NCBI RefSeq assembly: GCF_038502225.1
Contig: NC_091391.1
Coordinates: 1,833,821-1,897,820 of the forward strand
Reading direction: 5' to 3'
Length of the DNA stretch: 64,000 bases
Source: Cherax quadricarinatus
Lineage: Eukaryota > Arthropoda > Malacostraca > Decapoda > Parastacidae
Within the stretch, counting starts at the first letter, position 1. Each line of letters starts with the position of its first letter. Below are positions 1 through 10,640 of the stretch, in pieces. The position numbers were made by a program, and so were the translations under genes. The notes below the pieces were generated by a model that was not told the origin of the DNA, did no database searches, and saw only the letters and a program-made list of their open reading frames with translations.

Positions 1-51
1 TTGAATAATGCATGGTGTATAGATATATACCTAGATGGATGAATTATATTA

Positions 52-229
52 GTGGTGGCTGGCCCAGTGGTTAACGCACTGGCCTGTGAGTTTTAGGGCT
101 AACTCACCATAGGTTCAAACCCATCCATTCTATTTGATTTCCAATGTACTCTTTCAGTTGCATTTACAAAAAATGGCCACTGCATGACCCTAGCGGGTTT
201 AGTGCTTAGTCATGATTATGATAATACGA
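52..229 (+). mobile_element. tRNA-derived SINE (family A), near full length
   Basis: The head looks like a tRNA gene promoter: an A-box-like TGGCCCAGTGG at 60-70 and a B-box-like GGTTCAAAC at 112-120, about 50 bases apart. The 3' part ends in GGGTTTAGTGCTTAG followed by an AT-rich run, a tail shared with other SINE fragments in the window (about 24100, 25930, 48660, 57155). Related heads lie at 301, 10416, 11216, 35200 and 55970. It is not a functional tRNA gene because no cloverleaf closes. Confidence 0.65.
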
Positions 230-300
230 AAAATTGTACTGTATAGAGTCACTTCATAAGAGAAATAACTGTATTTACTTTACTGACTTTATGTTTTAAA

Positions 301-372
301 CAAACCACAGAATGGGTAGGGTTTGAACCCCTGGTGAGTGGCTCGTAAAACTCGCGTTGTTACGATTTCGTG
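301..372 (-). mobile_element. SINE-A head fragment, inverted
   Basis: Read on the - strand this holds GGTTCAAACCC next to ACCCATTCTGTGG, the B-box end of the SINE-A head. The copy is truncated and lies about 90 bases before the first visible MtnB exon. Confidence 0.5.
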
Positions 373-462
373 GGTTTATGTTTCAACTTTCAGTTTAGAA
401 ATGTGATATACAGTATAGATACTGGGTGTTACTAATTCTTTGTTTTTCTTCGTAATACACAG

Positions 463-623
463 GGAGTACATTTATGTAGCACCGTCTGGTGTCCAGAAGG
501 AACGCTTGCAAACAGATGACATGTTCGTCCTTAACTTGAGTGGGGACGAGGTTTCTGGTCCACCTCCGGAGAGAGAGTTAAAAAAGTCGCAGTGTACACC
601 ACTCTTCATGTTAGCCTACAAGA
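463..623 (+). CDS. mtnB: MtnB exon (first visible)
   Basis: Acceptor AG at 461-462, donor GTAAGT at 624. Base 463 completes a codon begun in an upstream exon; the frame then reads [14 protein letters not shown] and ends in [14 protein letters not shown] plus one base. An (AAT)n run starts just inside the intron. Confidence 0.93.
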
Positions 624-626
624 GTA

Positions 627-667
<41 letters not shown>

Positions 668-3600
668 TTAATACTTTATTTTAGCATAATACAATGTTTG
701 TAAAAAGGTGAATGACATTTATGCAGAGTATTTTAGACAAACTTAAGACTAACTTGAGATTAATAAGACAATAACAGTATGAGTAATTTTATACATACAG
801 TCGCTTGGGTGAGTGTAAATATAAATTTAGGAGTTACAATGGAAACAAGATAATTGAATATCCTACTAGTTCATGCTATATGGCTTTTATCAAGTTTAAT
901 TGATAAGGAATTACAGGTTTGTTCAAAACTTGTACAATATATGAACATTGACCGGGCCGCGGGGGCATTGACCCCCGGAACCTTCTCTAGGTATACTCGA
1001 GATATCCAGATATTGAGTTTTCACTAACAAGCTCGAGCATTTCCAAGATAGCCACTAACATCCGTGAGCATTTTGAACTCTTCCTTGAAAAATAATAATA
1101 ACGTAGATGCCAGTGCATTGGTTTATTAACGTTTTCTTAGTTATTAAGGCATGTACAGTCAGAAATTTTTGATTGTTTATATAAATTGTGTTTGACTTTC
1201 AGAGCGTGGGGCGGGCGCTGTGATTCACAGCCACTCCAAAAATGCTGTACTGGCTACTTTGGCCTTTGCTGGCAAGGAATTTAAGATTACTCACCTGGAA
1301 ATGATCAAGGTTAGAAAATGCCATTGTAATCGTGCTGGATGTATGGTAACGGCTTGTGAAATCTCAATGTTGGAGGACCTCCAGCTGGTGGAGGCCCCTG
1401 GGCTGCAACCCCTGGATGACCTCCAGCTGGTGGAGGCCCCTGGGTTACAACCCATAAAGCCCATGCTGTAATCCGCCTGGATGACCTCCAGCTGGTGGAG
1501 GCCCCTGGGCTGCAACCCCTGGATGACCTCCAGCTGGTAGAGGCCCCTGGGTTACAACCCATAAAGCCCATGCTGTAATCCGACCCTGATGGAGGGATTG
1601 AGATGTTGCAATCAGACGGTATTCTGATTGTGATAGCACACTTATAGAAAGAGACATACATAGAATAAATGTAATTTTGATAAGTAAGACACATGTTCAA
1701 CAGTTAGGTAACTTTATTTCAGGATAAAGATACCTAATTGTTGGACATGTCATATCAACTTGTTGGTACTGTTTATCATTGTGTTCAAATATAGTTCTGA
1801 TAAATATAACAGCAGTCTAGTTCAGTGGTCTTTGGCCTTCCTACACAAGTGGGCTGTATTTAATGATCAAATGTGCGTGAGTGTGTTAGGAGTGAATGGA
1901 GACGAATGGTTTTTGGGACCTGACGATCTGTTGGAGTGTGAGCAAGGGAATATTTGGTGAAGGGATTCAGGGAAACTGGTTAGCTGGACTTGAGTCCTGG
2001 AAATGGGAAGTACAATGCCTGCACTTTAAAGGAGGGGTTTGGGATGTTGGTAGTTTGGAGTGACTATCTAAACTGTCTTATCTGGGCGCCTCTGCAAAGA
2101 CATTGATTATGTATGAGTGAAGTGAAAGTGTTGAGTGATAATGAGTTTTTTTCTTTCGTTTTGGGTTTTTCTCTCTTTTGGGTCACCCTGCCATGGTGGG
2201 AAATGGCCGACATGTTAAAAAAAAAAGTGTGAGGACAACCACATGGTTTTGTTGACACTGTGCAGTGTAGACCCTACATGAAAGTAAGTTCATAATTTCA
2301 AGTGGCCCTAGAAGGGCCACATGCAGTCCGTGGGCCACAGGTTGGGAACTCCTGATCTAGTAGACAAACATATCATCCTCTTAACCATGTTAATGAAAAA
2401 TGTTATCAATAATTACAATGTTAAATTATTATGACAGTGTTTAAATCATTTAGAAATTTTTAAAAAATTTTATGATCAATAATTTCATTATAGCATGCAA
2501 GAATTTGATATGATACTCATCACACTGAATGACTTAACTAAAGTTTGGCCTTTCAGGGCATAAAATGTTCATCAAAAGGTCGTCAGTTGCGCTACGATGA
2601 AGAACTGGTGGTACCAATTATTGAGAATACACCCTTTGAAGCTGATTTAGCTGATTCTATGGCCTCGGTAAGTACTGATATGGTGAATACATTTTGCTTT
2701 GTAAATAATAATAATAATAATAATGTTTTTATTTCAGCACGATAGAGTGTTTGTACAGAGATTGTTGACATTTAGGTGTGCATGCAGAAAATCCATCGTT
2801 ATGGGCGAACTTAAGCCTAGCTTAAGACTGTGCAGAAAGCCCCGGTCTCTAAGAGTTTAACAGTATACAGTGGACCCTTGACCAACGATATTAATCCGTT
2901 CCTGAGAGCTCATCGTTAGTCGAAATTATTGTTAGTCGAGTTAATTTTCCCCATAAGAAATAATGGAAATCAAATTAATCCGTTCCTGACACCCCAAAGT
3001 ATTGAAAAAACAAATTTTTACCACATGAAATATTAATTTTAATACACACAAACTGAAGAAGACATGAACAACAACATGACACTTACCTTTATTGAAGATC
3101 TGGTGATGATTGATGGGATGGGAGGAGGGGAGACCGTTGATCTTCTTAGTGTTTAGAAGGGGAATCCCCTTCCATTAGCACTTGAGGTAGCAAGTCTTTT
3201 TCTGGGGTTACTTCCCTTGTTCTTTTAATGCCACTAGGACCAGCTTCAGAGTCACTGGACTTCTGTCTCACAACATATCTGTCCATAGATACCTGTACCT
3301 CTCGTTCCTTTATGACTTTCCTAAAGTGGTTCACAACATTGTCAGTGTACAGGTTGCCAACACGGCTTGCAGTAGCTGTGTCAGGGTGATTTTCATCCAT
3401 AAAGGTTTGCACTTTAAGCCACATTGCACATATTTCCTTAATCTTTGAAGTAGGCAACTTCTTCAATTTCTCTCTCCCCTCCTCCGAAGCAATTTCCTCA
3501 GGTCTGGCCTCTTGCTGTTCAAGCAGCTCATCAGTGGTTAGTTCTTCATTGTCCTCCTCCACCAGCTCTTCCACATCCTCCCCACTAACCTCCAACCCCA

Positions 3601-6600
3601 AGGACTTCCCCAATGCCATAATTGATTCCACAACTGGCATAAGCTTCTCAGGGTTAGCCTCAAATCCTTCAAAATCCCTTTGGTCTACACATTCTGGCCA
3701 CAATTTCCTCTAAGCAGAGTTCAAGGTCCTCTTAGTCACTTCCTCCCAAGCCTTACCTATAATGTTTACACAATTAAGGATGGTAAAATGATCTTTCCAA
3801 AACTCTCTTAGAGTCAGTTGAGTTTCTGAGGTCACTACAAAGCACCTTTCAAACATAGCTTTTGTGTACAGTTTCTTGAAGTTGGAAATGACCTGCTGGT
3901 CCATGGGCTGCAGGAGAGGAGTGGTATTAGGAGGCAAAAACTTGACCTTAATGAAGCTCATGTCCCCAGAAAGTCTCTCTGCCAAGTCTGAAGGATGACT
4001 AGGAGCATTGTCTAATACCAGGAGGCACTTAAGGTCCAATTTATTTTCCAGGAGGTAATTTTTCACAGTGGGGGCAAATGCATGGTGTAACCAGTCATAG
4101 AAAAAGTCCCTAGTGACCCATGCCTTACTGTTTGCCCTCCACAGCACACATAAATTAGCCTTGAGGACATTGTTTTTCCTAAACGCTCTGGGAGTTTCGG
4201 AGTGATACACCAATAAAGGTTTCACTTTGCAATCACCACTAGCATTAGCACACATCAAGAGAGTAAGCCTGTCTTTCATAGGCTTATGTCCTGGGAGTGC
4301 CTTTTCCTCCTCAGTAATGTAGGTCCTGCTTGGCATTTTCTTCCAAAACAGGCCTGTTTCGTCACAATTTAACACTTGTTCAGGTTTAAATTCTTCACTG
4401 TCTATGTAATCCTTGAATTCCTTCACATATTTTTCAGCCGCTTTGTGGTCCGAACTGGCAGCCTCGCCATGCCTTATCACACTATGTATGCCACTACGAT
4501 TCTTAAATCTTTCAAACCAACCTTTGCTGGCCTTAAATTCACTCACATCACCACTAGTTGCTGGCATTTTTTTTATTAAATTGTCTTGCAACTTCCTAGC
4601 CTTTTCACATATGATCGCTTTAGAGATGCTATCTCCTGCTATCTGTTTTTCGTTTATCCACACCAATAACAGTCTCTCAACATCTTCTATCACTTGCGAT
4701 CTCAGTTTTGAAAACATAGTTGCACCTTTGGCAAGAACAGCTTCCTTGATTGCCGTTTTCTTGCCCACAATAGTAGCGATGGTTGATTGGGGTTTACTAT
4801 ACAACCTGACCAGCTCGGAGACACACACTCCACTTTCATACTTATCAATGATCTCTTTCTTCATATCCATAGTAATTCTCACCCTTTTTGCTGTAGGGTT
4901 GACACTAGAAGCTTTCTTGGGCCCCATGGTGACTTATTTTGCAGGTGCAATCACTACAAACGCTGAGATAATATGAAATGTTCCGATTGTATGTTTGGAT
5001 GGGACCGCGGTGGCTGGCTGGCTTGTAAACACTGGCACCCACGGGACAAGTGAGGCACGCTCAGGCCACAAGTGGACGCATCTCAAACGGAACGAATCGC
5101 GTTGGTCGGGTTTTTTAGCGCTAGTCGAGTCAAAATTTTTGCGTTAAAATGTATCGCTAATCGGATTTAACGTTAGACGATGCCATCGTTGGTCGAGGGT
5201 CCACTGTATACAGGGTTTACAAGGAGAGAAAACAGGACTGGGTTATGATTACAGGTAAAGAATAAGAATATATAGCTCTTCATATGTTTGTGATGTAGAG
5301 AATTGCTTAGCATATTAACTTATGTACCTATTTATCGATACAGGAACAGAGCTAAGCTCATAGTGTCATTTTTTGTCTTTCTCACATTGGTCATTTGCCA
5401 GGGTGGGTGTTCCAAGAAAGGAAATTTATTCATCATCATTTGTTCAATAGCTGTTTTGCCAGAAACGAATGGACATCATAATTGAAATGGCTCTCTGATC
5501 TGTAACATCCTTACCCTTCCTTCAGAGTTCTGGCACTGTACTTCCCACCTCAGAACTGTAACATCTGCACTCATCCTTCAGAGTACAGGCACTGTTCTTA
5601 CCACCTTCAGAACTGTAACATCCTCACTCATCCTTCAGAGTGCAGGCACTGATCTTACCACCTTCAGAACTGTAACATCCTCACCCATCCTTCAGAGTAC
5701 AGGCACTGTTCTTACCACCTTCAGAACTGTAACATCCTCACTCATCCTTCAGAGTGCAGGCACTGTTCTTACCACCTTCAGAACTGTAACATCCTCACTC
5801 ATCCTTCAGAGTGCAGGCACTGTTCAGTACTTCATACTTCCAGAACTTTAAGTTTGTCTTACTAGACTTCACACTTCCAGAGTTGTCCATAATTATTTTT
5901 TGCCTCTGGCAAGACAGTGATAGTATGAATGATGGTGAAAGTGTTTCTTTTTCAGGTCACCCTGCCTTGGTAGGAGACGGCCAGCGTGTTATAAATAATT
6001 TACCTATTTTATTTTTCAGCTATCTATACGAATTAATTACTAAAACTCGGTACTCTTCTAGGTATCCTTTCAACTTGTTTTTTCATTAATTTGTAAACGA
6101 TTTTCAGGCCTTGGAAAGTTATCCGGATACCAATGCAGTGTTGGTGAGACGACATGGAGTGTATGTTTGGGGAGATTCGTGGGAAAAAGCCAAGACTATG
6201 TAAGTATAGGAACGATGTTGTTTGTGTTTGTGGCGACTTATGGAAGAAAACCATGAATGTAAGTATAGAAATGCACTATACTTGTTGTCACTAAACTGTT
6301 CTGTCCTGGACCTGTTGTGACTAGTGGTCTATCTGGACCTGTTGCAGTAAACAGTGGTCCATCATGCACCTGTTGTTGCTAAATTGGTCCATCATACACC
6401 TGTTGTTGCTAAACTGGTCCATCTGGACCTGTTGACTAAATTGGTCCATCTGAACCTGTTGTCACTAAACTGGTCCATCTGAACCTATTGTCACTAAACT
6501 GGCCCATCTAGACCTGTTGTCACTAAACAGTGGACCATCTAGACCTGTTGTCACTAAACAGTGGTCCATCTGAACCTGTTGTAAGTAAATGGTGGTCCAG

Positions 6601-7851
6601 TTGTCACTAAACTGGACCATCTAGACCTGTTGTCACTAAACTGGACCATCTAGACCTGTTGTCACTAAACTGGACCATCTAGACCTGTTGTCACTAAACT
6701 GGACCATCTAGACCTGTTGTCACTAAACTGGTCCATCTGGACCTGTTTTCACTAAACAGTGGCCCATCTGGACCAATATGTTGTTGTAAAGTTCCTTTTC
6801 TGAAGTCACCTCATAGCGAGTTGTTTCAGCCATGACAATACAGCCTCTTCTCACTTAGTGACGTACTCGTTTACCAATGACTCGGACTTATGACGGGCTC
6901 TCTGACCAGTATGCATACCTAAATAATGTATATTAGAGCTGATTTCCTCTATTCTGTTTATTACAACATACAGTACACTACTGTATAAGCCCTTCCTCAG
7001 CCAGAGGGCTGAGAAAGGGTTGTTGAGGTGGTTCGGACATGTAGAGAGAATGGAATGAAACAGAATGACTTCGAGAGTGTGTAAATCTGTAGTGGAGGGA
7101 AGGCAGGGTAGGGGTCGGCCTAGGAAAGGTTGGAGGGAGGGGGTAAAGGAGGTTTTGTGTGCGAGGGGCTTGGACTTCTAGCAAGCGTGCATGAGCGTAT
7201 TTGATAGGAGTGAATGGAGACAAATGGTTTTTAATACTTGACGTGCTGTTGGAGTGTGAGCAAAGTAACATTTATGAAGGGGTTCAGGGAGAGTGGCAGG
7301 CCGGACTAGAGTCCTGGAGATGGGAAGTACAGTGCCTGCACTCTGAAGGAGGGGTGTTAATGTTGCAGTTTTATAAATTGTAGTGTAAGCGTACCCCTGG
7401 CAAGACAGTGATGGATTGAATGATGATGAAGGTTTTTCTTTTTCGGACCACCCTGCCTTGGTGGGAATCAGCCGATGTGTTAATAATAAAAAATAACACT
7501 GTATAAACATTTAAAAATATTCTAAAAATGTTATGAATGGTGTAAAGGTGACATTAAAACAATATCAAAGATGGTTGACACAAACCCACTACCAGTATTG
7601 TATGCTCTTCACTTAGTGGCGAATTCGTTTGCCAGCGTAGTCTTAGGAACGGAACTCTGTCGTTAAGTGAGGAGAGGCCGTACAACTTATCATTCATTAT
7701 TGCCTAATTTACAACTGATGAATGTTCACTCTCTCTCAGGGCTGAATGCTATGACTACCTGTTTGATGTGGCCGTTCAGATGACCAAGTTCGGACTGGAC
7801 CCCAGCAAACCTCCAGAGGCTGGGAAAGCAGAGGAGGTCAATGATAAATAA
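463..7851 (+). CDS. mtnB: Methylthioribulose-1-phosphate dehydratase (MtnB/APIP), 5'-partial gene of 5 visible exons
   Basis: Exons 463-623, 1203-1309, 2557-2667, 6108-6199 and 7740-7851 join in frame to 193 residues plus stop. The product dehydrates 5-methylthioribulose-1-phosphate in the methionine salvage pathway, a cytosolic Zn2+ enzyme of the class II aldolase/adducin fold; the animal form is also known as APAF1-interacting protein. Visible family signatures are [10 protein letters not shown] near the start, [12 protein letters not shown] with zinc-ligand histidines 62 and 64 of the visible part, THLEMIKG with the catalytic glutamate 86, VVPIIENTP, and [10 protein letters not shown] with the third zinc ligand, His142. 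Animal homologues are about 240 residues, so roughly 50 N-terminal residues lie upstream of the window. Introns are full of repeats, including a whole Tigger transposon. No canonical AATAAA is visible in the first 100 bases after the stop. The identification is firm. Confidence 0.95.
630..665 (+). repeat. (AAT)n microsatellite
   Basis: About 12 AAT units directly after the donor of the first visible MtnB exon. Confidence 0.95.
690..1010. mobile_element. Decayed LINE-tail remnants in MtnB intron
   Basis: The stretch around 720-775 resembles the LINE 3' end at 45,500-45,700 (ACTTAAGACTAACTT pattern). Bases 948-1005 match the GGGCATTGACCCCCGGAA tail motif seen again at 10160, 31040, 41290 and 57955. 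No coding remains. Confidence 0.5.
1203..1309 (+). CDS. mtnB: MtnB exon carrying two zinc-ligand histidines and the catalytic Glu
   Basis: Acceptor TTTCAG ends at 1202, donor GTTAGA starts at 1310. With the single base carried over, it reads [16 protein letters not shown], then [11 protein letters not shown]. The HSH pair and the Glu of LEMIK are the expected active-site residues. Confidence 0.93.
1366..1585 (+). repeat. Tandem repeat, two ~108-bp units each of two ~42-bp subunits
   Basis: GATGACCTCCAGCTGGTGGA followed by GGCCCCTGGG occurs four times. The larger unit, ending GCCCATGCTGTAATCCG, occurs twice. Intronic, with no coding meaning. Confidence 0.85.
1868..2226 (+). mobile_element. 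RTE-type LINE, 3' end only
   Basis: It matches the tail of the RTE copies at 30.0 and 48.0 kb in order: GGAGTGAATGGAGACGAATG, the TGGAGTGTGAGCAAGG stretch, AAATGGGAAGTACAATGCC, then the terminal GGGTCACCCTGCCATGGTGG and an A run. It is severely 5'-truncated, as usual for target-primed integration. Confidence 0.8.
2557..2667 (+). CDS. mtnB: MtnB exon
   Basis: Exactly 37 codons, phase 0 at both ends; acceptor TTTCAG, donor GTAAGT. Reads [20 protein letters not shown], then [17 protein letters not shown], the conserved centre of the dehydratase. Confidence 0.93.
2701..2867 (+). mobile_element. Degenerate LINE 3' remnant hit by the Tigger insertion
   Basis: A short (AAT)n run at 2706-2724, then sequence with the AACTTAAGCCTAGCTTAAGA pattern seen in other LINE tails here. 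It is interrupted at the TA where the 2868-5206 transposon landed and resumes for about 50 bases after it. Confidence 0.45.
2868..5206 (-). mobile_element. Tigger/pogo-type DNA transposon, complete
   Basis: Terminal inverted repeats CAGTGGACCCTTGACCAACG (left) and CGTTGGTCGAGGGTCCACTG (right) are flanked by TA on each side, the target duplication of Tc1/mariner-pogo elements. Total 2.34 kb with one transposase frame on the - strand. It lies in the third visible intron of MtnB, opposite to the gene. A related second copy begins at 62519. Confidence 0.92.
3146..4927 (-). pseudogene. Tigger transposase, one in-frame stop
   Basis: About 593 codons from the ATG at 4927. The N-terminus (about residues 15-75) is a psq/CENP-B-like helix-turn-helix region ([20 protein letters not shown]), followed by a second CENP-B-type DNA-binding region and the DDE_1 catalytic core. 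Catalytic aspartates are visible in [20 protein letters not shown] and LLQPMDQQV, a DDD triad as in pogo/Tigger. An acidic C-terminal part follows. The only lesion seen is a TAG at 3712-3710, after TLNSA, where the copy at 63 kb has TGG (Trp). It may therefore have died recently. The stop lies after the catalytic core, so a truncated 405-residue product retaining the DDD residues is conceivable. Confidence 0.9.
5385..5840 (-). mobile_element. RTE-type LINE 3' end, inverted, carrying a 57-bp array
   Basis: On the - strand the element end (GGGTGGGTGTTCC and AATAGCTGTTTTGCCAG on +) resembles the end of the copy at 57619-57830. Its untranslated region is replaced by tandem copies of a 57-bp segment. 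Confidence 0.65.
5503..5825 (+). repeat. 57-bp tandem array, about 6 units
   Basis: Unit reads CAGAACTGTAACATCCTCAC, then TCATCCTTCAGAGTGCAGGC, then ACTGTTCTTACCACCTT. Same period and same sequence as the far larger array at 14-17 kb, and the reverse complement of the array at 41.4-42.7 kb. In MtnB intron. Confidence 0.9.
5903..5998 (+). mobile_element. RTE-type LINE terminal fragment
   Basis: GCAAGACAGTGATAGTATGA, then AATGATGGTGAAAGTGTTTC and GGTCACCCTGCCTTGGTAGG form the last ~95 bases of the RTE family. It lies head to head with the inverted copy at 5385-5840. Confidence 0.65.
6108..6199 (+). CDS. mtnB: MtnB exon with third zinc-ligand histidine
   Basis: Acceptor TTTTCAG, donor GTAAGT at 6200. 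Reads [20 protein letters not shown], then [10 protein letters not shown] plus two bases (AT) of a split Met codon completed by the G at 7740. RRHGVYVWG is the family signature with the zinc-ligand His. Confidence 0.93.
6290..6775 (+). repeat. 29-bp minisatellite, about 16 units
   Basis: Unit CCTGTTGTCACTAAACTGGA plus CCATCTAGA, with some 32-base variants containing ACAGTGG. In the last MtnB intron. No source element found in the window. Confidence 0.9.
6841..7680. mobile_element. TA-flanked MITE split by an RTE insertion
   Basis: Ends CAGCCTCTTCTCACTTAGTG and CGTTAAGTGAGGAGAGGCCG are inverted repeats flanked by TA. The same element is at 28341-30452, also with an RTE inside, and as a partial copy at 39413. 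Confidence 0.8.
6986..7492 (+). mobile_element. RTE-type LINE, 5'-truncated, with short 5' inversion
   Basis: Retains the end of the [38 protein letters not shown] and [10 protein letters not shown], with in-frame stops. The full 3' untranslated region and terminal GGTGGGAATCAGCC follow. The first ~15 bases (AGCCCTTCCTCAGCC) are the reverse complement of the element's own GGCTGAGGAAGGG. Flanked by ACTGTATA on both sides (8-bp target duplication). Confidence 0.8.
7740..7851 (+). CDS. mtnB: MtnB last exon
   Basis: Acceptor CTCTCTCAG; the G completes the Met codon from 6199. Reads [20 protein letters not shown], then [16 protein letters not shown] and TAA at 7849-7851. C-terminal length agrees with animal APIP proteins. 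Confidence 0.93.
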
Positions 7852-8507
7852 GAGTACATTTTATTAACAATAGTACAATGTGAGGAAATAATTAGTTTTT
7901 AAGAATTAACATTTATTTTAGTTTTTTGATATGCTGGCCATCTCCCACCGAGGCAAGGTGACCCGAAAAAGAAATACTTTAACATATATGTATTATAAAA
8001 GAGGCTTGGATATTTAAATTCTGAAGGGCTGTATTTATAGATGGTGTTTCCTTTGTGATCACCACACAACAATTGAGGAAAGTACTATTGGATTAAATAA
8101 TAGTTAGGAATTGACCGCCTGTTTTGTCAGGAAGTTTAAAAATGCTCACTTGCCAAATCGTAAATGCAATAATAATAAGAAAAAGGAATACCAATGTTTA
8201 TATTAATGAGTGACACTATGATCTTCAAGATCAAAAGCCCTTTTAAAGTTGCTCTTTTGTTTTTATCTAGGGGTTTGTTAGTTAATATATTTCCACGTCC
8301 TTGTATAGGTTATCCAGAATTCATGGGTTTTATGTTGTGTTGTTTGTATAGTGTAGCTATTGTTTTGTTTTATTTTTAAAGACAATGACAACGTGTAGTA
8401 GAACTAACTCTCTTGTGGCACATGTTTTAAAGAAAACTTTATCAAGTCATACAGTGTTGTATATTCACCACGTATAAATACCCCTGGAAGGTAAGGTGGA
8501 AGATAAA
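7852..8507. other. MtnB 3' flank, mostly unassigned
   Basis: An inverted RTE terminus lies at about 7925-7980 (GCCATCTCCCACCGAGGCAA on +). No gene, canonical poly(A) signal near the stop, or other repeat could be recognised in the rest. Confidence 0.5.
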
Positions 8508-8634
8508 TTTTTTTAATACCGGCTGTCTCCCACCGGGGCTGGTGACCCAAAAAAAGAAGAAATATAGAGTTTTTCTTCTTTTAACATTTAGTAATTTATA
8601 CGGGAGAAGGGGTTACTAGCTCCTTGCTCCCGGC
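8508..8634 (-). mobile_element. Short dispersed repeat with RTE-like end
   Basis: Combines the RTE-type end (CTGTCTCCCACCGGGGCTGG) with ACATTTAGTAATTTATACGG and GGGGTTACTAGCTCCTTGCT. Further copies at 11490, 12495, 33955 and 34815 give a longer consensus ending CACTTCCCCATGGAG. Confidence 0.6.
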
Positions 8635-9200
8635 AAGGAGGATGACAAAGATGATCCCATGTATCAGAAGTCTTCCCTATGAGGATAGACTGAGGGCCCT
8701 GAATCTGCACTCTCTCGAAAGGCGTAAAATTAGGGCAGATATGATTGAGGTGTATAAATGGAAAACAGGAATAAATAAAGGGGATGTAAATAGTGTGCTG
8801 AAAATTTCCAGCCAAGACAGGACTCGCAGCAATGGTTTCAAGTTGGAAAAATTCAGATTCAGGAAGGATATAGGAAAGCACTGGTTTGGTAATAGAGTTG
8901 TGGATGAGTGGAACAAACTCCCCAGTACAGTTATTGAGGCTAAAACGTTGTGTAGTTTTAAAAATAGGTTAGATAAATACATGAGTGGGTGTGGGTGGGT
9001 GTGAGTTGGACCTGACTGGCATGTGCTGCTGGGTCTGGTACAGTGCTCCATCCTTGAGTGGGGATGACCAGACTGGGTGGGTCATTGGGATAATCCGGGG
9101 GGTGGGTCATTGGTCTAATCCGGGGGGGGGGACATGGACCTGCTCCGCATGGGTCAGTAGGCCTGTTGCTGTGTTTCTTCTTCCTTATGTTTGTATGTTC
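8635..9200 (+). mobile_element. CR1/Jockey-type LINE, C-terminal end of ORF2 and 3' UTR
   Basis: Codes for MIPCIRSLPYEDRLRALNLH, SLERRKIRADMIEVYKWKTG, GFKLEKFRFRKDIGKHWFGN and RVVDEWNKLPSTVIEAKTL, stopping at 9002-9004. This is the typical region after the reverse transcriptase of CR1/Jockey-group ORF2 proteins. The 3' UTR ends near CAGTAGGCCTGTTGC. The element is heavily 5'-truncated; a related copy in opposite orientation is at 10640-11190. Confidence 0.75.
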
Positions 9201-9279
9201 TTAATATGCATGACTCAGAGGAAGGATTCTTCACCACTTTTCCATGGATGATGGGTGTAGTGAATAATAAGAGCCAGAT

Positions 9280-9890
9280 CTCTGGGTTATTGGTGCTAGG
9301 CTGGGATGCTGTTGATCAGGAATCAGTGAGGTGTGGGTAATGTTAGATCAGGTTCCTAGGTCAGAGGTGAGGCTCTCACTGCTGGAGATGTGTATGCCTG
9401 GAATATACCTGGAGGGTGTTCCAGGGGTCAATGCCCCTGTGGCACAGTCCATGACCAGGCCTCATGATGGATCAGAGATTGATCAACCAGGCTATTACTG
9501 TTGGCTGCATGCAAACCAATGCACGAACCACAGCTTAGCTGATCAGGAACTGACTTTAGGTGGCTGTCCAGCGCCTTCTTGAAGACAGCCAGGGGTCTGT
9601 TGGTAATCCCCCTTATGTATGCTGAGAGCCCCCTGATACTTATTGTTTTGTCTCGTAGTGTATTCATTGCACTCCTGCTTTCCAATGGAGGAATGTTGCA
9701 CCATCTGCCCAGTGTTTTGCTTTTGCAGGGAGAGATTTCTGTGTGCAGATTTGGGACTAGGCTCTCTAGAATTTTCCAAGTGTATATTATCATGTATCTT
9801 TGTTGCCTGCTTTACAGGGAGTACATGTCAAGTATTGAAAGTCTAAGCTTCAGTCACACTAGGTTTAAATTCATTGAGACATAAATAAAA
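9280..9890 (-). mobile_element. Another CR1/Jockey-type LINE end, degenerate
   Basis: On the - strand: MIIYTWKILESLVPNLHTEI, PLESRSAMNTLRDKTISIRG and NRPLAVFKKALDSHLKSVPD, the region after the RT in another LINE subfamily. Its 3' tail carries GGGGTCAATGCCCCTGTGG, seen as short fragments at 950, 10160, 31040, 35030, 41290 and 57955. Confidence 0.7.
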
Positions 9891-10133
9891 AATGCAGAAT
9901 GCTTATACAATTAATAATGTGCTATTATAGAAAGGGATAGTTTAATTTTGAATGAGGAATTTTTATAAGGAATCTTATTATAGTACAAATATATATAGTA
10001 TTTAACTCCAAACACAATACGGGCAGTTTACAATGAGTTTTTTCAGAACTTAAGTTGGGTATCCTTTGTGGATTTAGTCTTCAGAATTCACGAGGAAAAC
10101 AAGGGTAAACTGATCAGGCTCTGATCCACTGGG

Positions 10134-10215
10134 AGGCCTGGTCAGAGACCGGGATGCGGGGGCGTTGACCCCCAGAACACCTCCCGGGTAGACAGGCCGC
10201 AGGATGTCATCCACT
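10134..10215 (-). mobile_element. LINE tail fragment
   Basis: GGCCTGGTCAGAGACCGGGA, GGGGCGTTGACCCCCAGAAC and CACCTCCCGGGTA correspond to the 3' tail of the LINE at 9280-9890. Confidence 0.5.
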
Positions 10216-10415
10216 TCCAGCAGCAAGATGCTTACCTCCGACTCAGAAAACTGACTTAACACATCTCTCTGATACCTGATCAAATGGCATCCAGTGTACT
10301 GTCAGTAGTGAACCCCATACTTCTAAATCAGCCTCACATTATATACACCCATCTTGTATGTCACCTTCTAGGGATAACTTTCATAATGGCACAGTTGTAA
10401 ACAACTTAAAGCAGA

Positions 10416-10640
10416 CCATGGAATAGGTGGAATTTGAACCCATAGTAAATAAATCCTAAAATTCTTATTGTAGCCAGGTGGTCAAGTGGTTAACACACTG
10501 GCCTGGAGTTTTATGTCTCACTTGTCATGGGTTCAAACCTTCAACCTTTCTTTGGTTTCTTTGCAGCTGTGTTATTACAGTCTCATGAGTCAACTTAAAC
10601 TGGCTGGGCAGTGCTCTATGCACTGTATCATGCCAGTGTA
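10416..10640 (+). mobile_element. SINE-A copy with inverted head fragment
   Basis: TGGTCAAGTGGTTAACACAC and GGGTTCAAACC give the A- and B-box of SINE-A on +. An inverted partial head (GGTGGAATTTGAACCCAT) precedes it. Confidence 0.5.

Noticed and set aside
52..130. Possible tRNA genes at SINE heads (also 27560-27650, 44090-44160, 58310-58375, 58975-59035)
   Set aside because: A- and B-boxes are present but stems do not close and each is joined to a SINE body; they are tRNA-derived, not tRNA genes.
1310..1471. Read-through of the second MtnB exon into [14 protein letters not shown] repeats
   Set aside because: Follows the GTTAGA donor and translates an intronic tandem repeat; homology to MtnB resumes at 2557.
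4413..4976. 187-codon + strand frame opposite the Tigger transposase
   Set aside because: Shadow of the transposase on the other strand.
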